This document shows positions 56,868-64,000 of a stretch of DNA of 64,000 nt, one piece after another (within the stretch, counting starts at the first letter, position 1; each line of letters begins with the position of its first letter). The notes beneath the pieces are model-generated. The model made no database searches, was not told where the DNA came from, and was given only the letters and a program-made list of their open reading frames with translations. This DNA is from Vitis vinifera. Lineage: Eukaryota; Streptophyta; Magnoliopsida; Vitales; Vitaceae. The DNA is taken from positions 3,054,501 to 3,118,500 of the forward strand of contig NC_081811.1 of assembly GCF_030704535.1 (NCBI RefSeq), in the 5' to 3' direction. Position numbers and translations under genes: made by a program.

Positions 56868-57420
56868 CATGTCTAAGGAGTCCATACGACGTAGTTCTCC
56901 CCATGAGAGTTTCTTTGATTTGAGGCCTTGATCATGGGTCTCGTCAGGGCTGTTTACCACATCAGAAGACATTTTCTATGATCCGAAAAGGGCTTTGATT
57001 AGCCTGGAGGGTTAGCAGAAGGAGGAAAGGTCGATTTAAAGGCACAGAAAGGTCTGAAAGAAGTGCAGAAGAAACGTGAAGTTCAGGGTGGGAGATGTCG
57101 ATGGACATCTCCCAAATGTTTGCTTCTTGGTTTTATGCTTCTTACCTTCTATGCCCTGCCATGACTTTTGGTTGACAACCGCGTGGTTGATTTTATGAAT
57201 TAGTAAATGAAATTATGAGTGTCCTTCCCCATTTATTTTCCAAATTTGTGAATGGTTGATATCAGAAACCAATAATTTGTTCTTCAAGTTTTGAATTTTC
57301 TAAATTTATAATATTTTTTATGGTATTAATTAAAAGATATTTTTGGAAATATAACTTCCAATTATATTCCTTTACAAATTTGAAAATATTTTTTGAAAAG
57401 ATATATATATATTAAATCCT
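56868..57420 (-). pseudogene. Transporter exon 1 fragment plus upstream flank
   Basis: Exon 1 from the ATG at 56,972 down to 56,868 is kept, but its last dozen or so codons and the splice donor are replaced by the WEE1 intron. The upstream sequence 56,973-57,300 matches that of copy A closely, including GGGAGATGTCGATGGACATC. It could still be transcribed, giving a transporter leader joined to antisense-free WEE1 intron and last exon sequence, both on the minus strand. Confidence 0.85.
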
Positions 57421-57612
57421 CATTCCATATCTATACCTTCACTACAAACTTCTTTCTTGTTACCAAGCCTTCCGGATTGAATTTTGGCTAATACATGCTT
57501 GAGAAGAGAAGTACTGTTGCTACAATTTTTTTTTAGCTATTCTAGCTAGCTACAAGCAGCCTTATCACTTTATACTAATGGGACTTTTTGTTGATCATAG
57601 TCTTCCCATGTT

Positions 57613-60600
57613 TCAAAGCTCATAGATCATTCCCACTTTCAACATACGTTTGTGTGGAATGTCAAACACCTTTTCTGTCTGTCTCAAATTCTTCTTCAAG
57701 ATATTATAGCCAACATTTATCAAAACTTTTTTCCCTAATTTGGAGCCCTTCTCTGCAATCACCTCATTCTCACCGATGAAGTGCACCACACCAGCTCGTG
57801 CCGCTCTATCAATTGCTTCAATATCTTTGTCAACATCCTCTTGGCGCCTTTCTTCATCAATTTGCTTTGATTCTTCACTCTCCTTCTCACCATTAATCAA
57901 CCCATCTTGCAGCTCTCCAGAAACCATGTCTTCATTACTGTGTGTTAATGTCGGGGTCATCATCATCTCTTCTCTTATGAACTCCTTCAATCTTTCAACC
58001 AGCAATCTCTCAAAAGGCTCTTCCTCGGATCGCACGTCAGTGTACCCATACCTCACCACACACCGAAACACATAAAGATCGTCTGGGTTTACCCTGCGGA
58101 AGAGGAATCGTTCCTCCATTGGAACCTTGCTTATGGGGAGAGACTTGATTGAGACGAAAACAAGAACTGAATGCAAGGCAGGCACATTTTCCATGTAATG
58201 CTTGAAGATGGGCGGGATGCCATGAACAAGCTCAGAGTAGAAGATGGCCAGTCCTGGTATTCTACTAAAGTGTGTGCTCGCTACTAATTCCTTCACCATC
58301 TCAGGAGAAATCTTGTGATCCAGATCATAATAGTATTTCCTCCGGTACACATCATTCCAAATGTACATTATGGTCATCAGAACTAAGGCAAAGGCCAAGG
58401 GTAGATACCCGCCTTGATCAAACTTGTAAAGGACTGAACTTAGATACAGAAGCTCAATGCTACCAATGACCACAACATATGAGATCACAAGAAGGATATG
58501 GGTTTTCCATATCATGATCATCACAAGAACCAGAAATGATGAGGTGAGGGTCATCACGAACACCACCGCAATCCCTATACCAACAAAGACTCATAATTAT
58601 GATCATTTCAAAACAACATTAAGCTTGAAAAGTTAAAAAAAGGCCAAGAAATGAAGATATGAAACAAGGGTGAACTGTGTGGACTACCATATGCATTTCC
58701 AATCTTTGTAGTAGTCTTGAACCCGAGAGTGACCCCTACACAAGCCAGCATGAGAAGGTAATTGACCTCAGGAATGTACACTTGCCCTTCATACTTAGTT
58801 GATGTATGCACAATCTTTACTCGAGGAAAACACCCCAATGAGAGTGACTGCTGAATTATGGAGAAAGTCCCAGAAATCATTGCTTGACTAGCAATGATCG
58901 ACGCGGACACAGCCACAACAAACATCGGCCAGTACAGACGATCTGCAACAGAGAAACCTCACCTCAATGAACCAATAAAAGAACCAACAAGAAGACAGAA
59001 AACAGACTCTAAGACCAGAATGCTCACGTGGTATGGACTTGAAGAAAAGATCACCAACATCCTCATGGTGTTTCCGGAGAAAAGAGGCTTGTCCAGTGTA
59101 TGCCAATACAAGAGCAGGGTATGTGACAGTGCACATACTTAACTGTATCGATTGAACTGTGAAGTGGCCAACATCAGCAAACAGCGCCTCCGTCCCTACA
59201 TTTTCCCAGAAACTATTTGAGAATTTTCCGAGTTATTGATGGAGGAGAATTGATTAATGTATATCCAAACCTGTAATGGCGAGAACGATCCCACCAAGGG
59301 AAATCCAGGCTTGTTTCTTGTTCCTTGTGAAGTAATCGATGATGTACTTGGGATTAATGGCTTTAACGACTGTTGGATCAAACTTGATGAAGTTGTAGAC
59401 CCCAATGCCACCAATTAATGCGAACCAAACACAGATTATTGGAGCAAAACTGTAGCCAACTTTGTCAGTTCCAAATCTTTGTACCATGAAGAGGCATACC
59501 AAGATGGCTACCGATATCCAAACAATCCTATCTGTTTGCACAAAGGAAAATGGTATTTAAGTTAGAATTATTATTTAAATAAAATTATCATAAATAAATT
59601 TATTTACTTTTTCAAACTGAGGGAAAAAATGATCAATAGCATGCTTATATAACCATTTTTAAAAAATTATTTTCTAATAAGACATTTTTATTGTATTTAA
59701 TCATTTAGACTTTTACCGACTAAGGAAGTGGACAAGTCAAAATATTATTAACAATAATTATATGAGGATGTTATTGTAATTTGAAAGGGTTATTTTTAAT
59801 TTGTCAACAGTGTAAACCCATTGGTTTTTCTGTTTTTTTTTTTGTTTTTTCCTTAAAAAGGAAAAGATTCCAAGTTAACGTGGGCTGTTCAGATGTCCAA
59901 AAGCTATTAATATAAGCCATCGGATTCAACGCTTTTGTCTACACTTTACTAGTCAAATTTGGACAAACCTCATTTATTAATTAATTTATTTACAAATCTT
60001 GTAAAAATAAAAAAAAAATATGTACAAAAATACCATTCTTTTTTTTTCAAAAAAAAAAAATTAAAAACTTATAAAAAAATTATCCAAATATTAAATAAAT
60101 AATTATTTTAGTAGTTAATTTTAAAAGTTGAGAAAAATTACCTTCCGTCATTGAATCTGTGGCTGCCTTGATGCCATCCACAGCAGATAAAACTGTGATA
60201 TGCAAAGTCAAATGTCAAATATATAATAAGATTATGTTTGGTTCCAGAAAATTTGAAAGAAAATATACGGGAAAGAAAATATAAAGAAAAAATAGAAGAA
60301 AAAAAAATGAAGGAAAATAAAAAATAGATTAAAAGTTGATAAATTATTTTTTTTGTTACTTCAAACTCATTTTATTTATTTTAACTCATTAATATAAAGA
60401 TTAAATCATTTAAAAATATATAAGTTTTTAATTAGTTTTAATTATATATATATATATATTTTTCATAAGACAACCAAATATGAAAAAATCATTTTCCTTT
60501 ATATTTCTTTTTTTCTTATTATTTTTCGGAACCAAACACAATTAAGAGAGTGAAGGACGAAACCCATTTTTTTGGTAAACTAAAATCCAACTAAATTAAT

Positions 60601-62017
60601 TTTGGTAACAAAAATTTGTAAAAGGAAAAGCCATTTATTATGAAAGAAAGAAACCTTCTAATCTCAAACTAACTAAAAAAAGATGATGTAAATTATGCTG
60701 GTTTTTTACATTCCAAAGTAAGAAAAGTATTTCGAAATTAAAAAATCATCATGTGAAAACAAGGATGAAAAAAAAGAAATAGGATAAAGAAAATAAAGCA
60801 GGAAATAAAACTAACCTGAGATGCAAGGAGTGAGGACACCATCACCAATCACCATGGAAGTGCCAAGCATTGTAGCAAACAACAGAAAGAACTTAGCAAA
60901 GTTGCTCTTCTCTAGCTTAGACTTGAGCTTTGATGCCCTCTGCAGGCTTTTACTAGGCAGCTCCAACCGGAAATTGGAGACTTCTCTGTCCTCAGCCTGT
61001 TGACTAGGGATCAACCCCACCTTGGCATATCGGCATATAAGAGAATACAAAGCAAATGTCCCTCCTGTGATATTCATCAGTGTTTAAAAGAAGTGTATAA
61101 ATTCTAAGCTTAATGGGCTATTTTCCTTTCTCTTTTTTTTTTTTTTTTTGAGTAATATAATGTGACCATATATTTAGGGTTGAAAGGGCAGAAAATATCT
61201 TCTTCTTTTTTTAAAAAAAAAAAAAGAAAGATTCATTGGACTGAGTGCACAACTGTTTATCATTGATTAAGCACATACGAAGGAAGTTTCCCTTCCCCAG
61301 TTGGAGCCTGCATGGTTATTTTAATGGGTAAGTCACACAATTTGATGCTTCACAGTTGGCTTTCAAAGGTGTTTTCCACTCATCTCATCAATGATCAACA
61401 CTAGAAAAAATGGCAAAAAAAAAAAAGAAAAAGAAAAAGGAAAGATAGAAAAAGAAGATCAAAGTAGGATTCATTTGAATTAAAATCAAAGGTCATTAAA
61501 GATGATGAGCTCTCACCATCGCCATTATCGTTGGCCTTCAAAACAATCAAGACGTACTTGAAGAGAGGGATGAGGGTGAGGGTGTAGAAGATGAGAGAAA
61601 GAACCCCCAGAATATCATCATTATGTTTGACACCATCAGTGAAAGTGCTTGCATACACGTACAAAGGCGAAGTTCCAATGTCCCCATACACTATTCCAAT
61701 GCTCTGAAACGCCAGGTGCAGTATCACAGACCAGTTCTTGGTGCCCTTCAAAACAGAAAATAAAAAAAAAACAAAAAAAAACATCAATCTCCTTTTCCCT
61801 TTTCCCCAGTTGCTATGCATGCAGATATATAATAACAGGAAAATCATATCAGGATGGGGGGGGTGCAGACCCTGGAGCCATGGTGGCTATGGCCATGGAC
61901 AGTCCCGGACTCCATATCTAAGGAGTCCATACGACGTAGTTTTCCCCATGAGAGTTTCTTTGATGTGAGGCCTTGATCATGGGTCCCGTCAGGGCTGTTT
62001 ACCACATCAGAAGACAT
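57613..62017 (-). CDS. HAK5-like potassium transporter, copy C (773 aa, 8 exons)
   Basis: Third intact tandem copy. Exons: 62,017-61,871, 61,745-61,517, 61,064-60,816, 60,192-60,142, 59,531-59,271, 59,195-59,028, 58,942-58,688 and 58,574-57,613, the same lengths as A and B, with intact GT-AG borders throughout. The short exon 4 differs again ([14 protein letters not shown]): a glycine is replaced by aspartate, and the exon ends in glutamate instead of glutamine. The membrane core is nearly identical to A ([38 protein letters not shown]). The C-terminal tail reads [20 protein letters not shown] and ends KVGMIYEL like the others. It is separated from copy B by the WEE1/transporter fusion fragment. 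Confidence 0.93.
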
Positions 62018-62430
62018 TTTCTATGATCTGAAAAGGGCTTGGATTGGCATGGAGGGTTTGCAGAAGATGGAGAGGCCAATTTAAAGGCACAGAAAGGTCT
62101 GAAAAGAGTGAAGAAGAAACGTGAAGTTCAAGGTGGGAGATGTTGATGGGTATCTCCCAAATGTTTGCTTCTTGGTTTTAGGGTTATTTACCTTTCATGC
62201 CCTGGCCTGACTCTCTCGATTGGAAGCCGCGTAGTTTGATTTTCTGAATTAGCAAATGAGATTATGAGAATCTTTTTTTTTTTTTACCATTTATTTTTCA
62301 AATTTATTGGAAAATATAGTATTTCGTAGGGTTGAATGATTGATATCAGAAGCCAATAATTTCTTCTTCAAGTTTTGCTTTTTCTAAATTTATGATATTT
62401 TGTATGGTATTAATTAAAAGTTATTTTTTG
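62018..62430 (-). promoter_or_regulatory. Upstream region of copy C
   Basis: Keeps CCAATTTAAAGGCACAGAAA and the GGGAGATGTTGATGGGTATC block, colinear with copy A. A T tract interrupts it near 62,275. Confidence 0.5.
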
Positions 62431-62855
62431 AAATATTCCTTTACAAAATTGAAAATATTTTTAAAATTAATATATCCAATAATTTAGGGAAAGTATAGAT
62501 TATGTTCTTATACCTTCTCATGTATGGATCACAAATTGAGGTGATTTGTAGTTAATAACTTATATTATTAACATAAGATGTTGATGTGTGAACAAATGAA
62601 TTGAATTCATTGTCTGACATGCAAAACCAAACAAGGAAAACCCAACTGCCATTTTGAATAAAGGGGTATTTCAATGCCATTTATAGTAAAGCAAAATTGG
62701 ACCTTTCTCTATGTTTCTCCTCAATTCAAATTTTCTTGGCTTCACATTTGCCCACCAATTTTGACGGACTTTTCTCAATAGTACAGCAATTTAAAAAAGT
62801 TATGCTTAAATTACTGTACTGGCAGAAGTTATTACAAATATAGGGTAGTTTTTGC
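62431..62855. other. Intergenic DNA, nothing recognised
   Basis: Unique-looking AT-rich sequence between the transporter upstream flank and the satellite-like array. Confidence 0.5.
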
Positions 62856-62859
62856 CACA

Positions 62860-63165
62860 TAGGAGAGAGGAGAGAGGAAAGAGGAGAGAGGAGAGAGGAG
62901 AGAGGGTGAGAGAAGAGAGGAAAGAGGAGAGAGGAGAGAGGAGAGAGGGTGAGAGAGAGGAGATAGGAGAGAGGAGAGAGGAGAGAGGGTGACTGTAAAA
63001 AAAAAGCAAACTCGTCTCTTGAAGAGACGAGTTCCATGAAAGAAGAGAGGAAAGAGGAGAGAGGAGAGAGGAGAGAGGGTGAGAGAGAGGAGACAGGAGA
63101 GAGGAGAGAGGAGAGAGGGTGTGTAAAAAAAAGCAAACTCGTCTCTTGAAGAGACGAGTTCCATG
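62860..63165. repeat. GA-rich tandem repeat with palindromes, 127-bp period
   Basis: GGAGAG-type purine repeats form a block of about 100 bases that ends in a palindrome core (AACTCGTCTCTT, G, AAGAGACGAGTT at 63,009-63,033). The block plus palindrome repeats with the next core at 63,136-63,160, a period of 127 bp. The proline-free LSPLSSLLSP open frames on the minus strand come from this purine repeat and are not a gene. Confidence 0.85.
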
Positions 63166-63174
63166 AAAAAAAAT

Positions 63175-64000
63175 ATATATATAATTTTAAAAAAATTCTA
63201 AACAATTATTCAAGGGAACTCGTCTCTTGAAGAGACGAGTTCCATGTAAAAAAATCCAAGAGACGAGTTCCATGTAAAAAAAAAAATATTTTTTATTTTA
63301 AAAAATCCCAAATTTAAAAAAAAAAAATTCCAAAAAAAAAAAAATTCCAAAGGGAACTCGTCTCTTGAAGAGACGAGTTCCATGTAAAAAAAAATATATT
63401 TTTTAAAAAATATAATTTTTATTTTAAAAAATCCCAAATTAAAAAAAAAAAAAATCCAAAGGGAACTCGTCTCTTCAAGAGACGAGTTCCATGTAAAAAA
63501 AAATATATTTTTTAAAAAATATATATATTAAAAAAAAAATCCCAAATTAAAAAAAAAAAAAAAAAAAAACACACAATTCCAAAGTGAAGAGACGAGTTCC
63601 ATGTAAAAAAAAATATATTTTTTAAAAAATATATTTTTTATTTTAAAAAATCCCAAATTTAAAAAAAACAAAAATAAATTCCAAAGGGAACTCGTCTCTT
63701 GAAGAGACGAGTTCCATGTAAAAAAAAAAATATTTTTTTTAAAATATATATATTAAAAAAAAATCCCAAATTAGAAAAAAAAAAAAAAAAAAACACAATT
63801 CCAAAGGGAACTCGTCTCTTGAAGAGACGAGTTCCATGTAAAAAAAAATATATTTTTTATTTTAAAAAATCCCGAATTAAAAAAAAAAAAAATTCCAAAG
63901 GGAACTCGTCTCTTCAAGAGACGAGTTCCATGTAAAAAAAAAATTATTTTTTTAAAAATATATATATATTAAAAAAAAATCCCAAATTAAAAAAAAAAAA
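63175..64000. repeat. AT-rich satellite carrying a perfect 29-bp palindrome
   Basis: Units of about 95-140 bp (most near 110) each contain a palindrome with 14-base arms, GGAACTCGTCTCTT and its complement, around one central base. This is followed by CATGTAAAAAAAA, an AT-rich self-complementary stretch (ATATTTTTTAAAAAATAT type) and AATCCCAAAT. Full palindromes start at 63,215, 63,353, 63,462, 63,687, 63,807 and 63,901; half copies lie at about 63,254 and 63,585. The centre is G in four of the six and C at 63,462 and 63,901. The array runs off the window. Confidence 0.9.

Noticed and set aside
62726-63205. Minus-strand open frame of 159 codons rich in leucine, serine and proline (SLLSPLSSLLSP type).
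   Set aside because: It is a translation of the GA-rich tandem repeat. Other frames over the same DNA are equally open, and no domain is present.
63210-64000. The regularly spaced palindromes resemble a CRISPR array.
   Set aside because: The window is plant nuclear DNA, the spacers are related AT-rich sequence and not unique, their length varies from unit to unit, and no cas genes are present.
1-64000. tRNA, rRNA and snoRNA genes.
   Set aside because: I looked for cloverleaf-like or conserved rRNA blocks and saw none convincing. A covariance-model scan would be needed to exclude small RNA genes.

Overview
This is nuclear DNA from a flowering plant: AT-rich intergenic sequence, multi-exon genes with GT-AG introns, nested LTR retrotransposons, hAT and PIF/Harbinger elements, and tandem plant transporter genes. 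A woody eudicot such as grapevine (Vitis) is my best guess. The 10.4-kb Gypsy element has a total length and LTR length close to what I remember for grapevine Gret1, but I could not align them. No host gene other than the transporter cluster looks intact.

Layout. 1-4,015 is one copy of a segmental duplication whose partner is 37,733-43,900; it is followed by two LTR-like solo elements (4,201-5,465 and 5,620-6,832). 7,585-14,460 is a graveyard of HAK/KUP potassium transporter pieces: an exon 1-2 fragment, a 480-bp inverted repeat made from the 3' flank, and four tandem hybrid units of about 1 kb that join a transporter C-terminal fragment to a hAT-type element. 15,734-16,159 is the last exon of a dephospho-CoA kinase pseudogene. 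16,470-32,339 is a PIF/Harbinger-type transposon split by a complete Gypsy retrotransposon (19,286-29,720, target duplication ATAGG). 32,509-35,048 is a WEE1 kinase pseudogene. 36,674-37,563 is a hAT-type MITE with an 8-bp target duplication. 37,733-43,900 is the second copy of the segmental duplication, carrying two solo LTRs that the first copy lacks.

44,155-62,017 is the functional core: three complete HAK5-like high-affinity potassium transporter genes on the minus strand (44,155-48,512; 49,116-53,672; 57,613-62,017). All have the same eight exons with identical lengths (147, 229, 249, 51, 261, 168, 255 and 962 nt) and each predicts 773 residues. Between the second and third lies a fusion of a WEE1 3' fragment to a transporter exon 1 fragment. 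The window ends in a satellite-like array (62,860-64,000) of a perfect 29-bp palindrome set in GA-rich and then AT-rich spacers.

How the parts relate. The transporter locus has grown by tandem duplication and has shed broken copies to both sides. Transposons supplied the breakpoints and were co-amplified. The Gypsy element carries gag-pol in one frame interrupted by two TAG codons, the first in a tobamovirus-type leaky context, plus a three-exon gene on the opposite strand, an arrangement known from Tat-lineage elements. All exon boundaries were read by eye from splice signals and reading frame; no transcript evidence was available.
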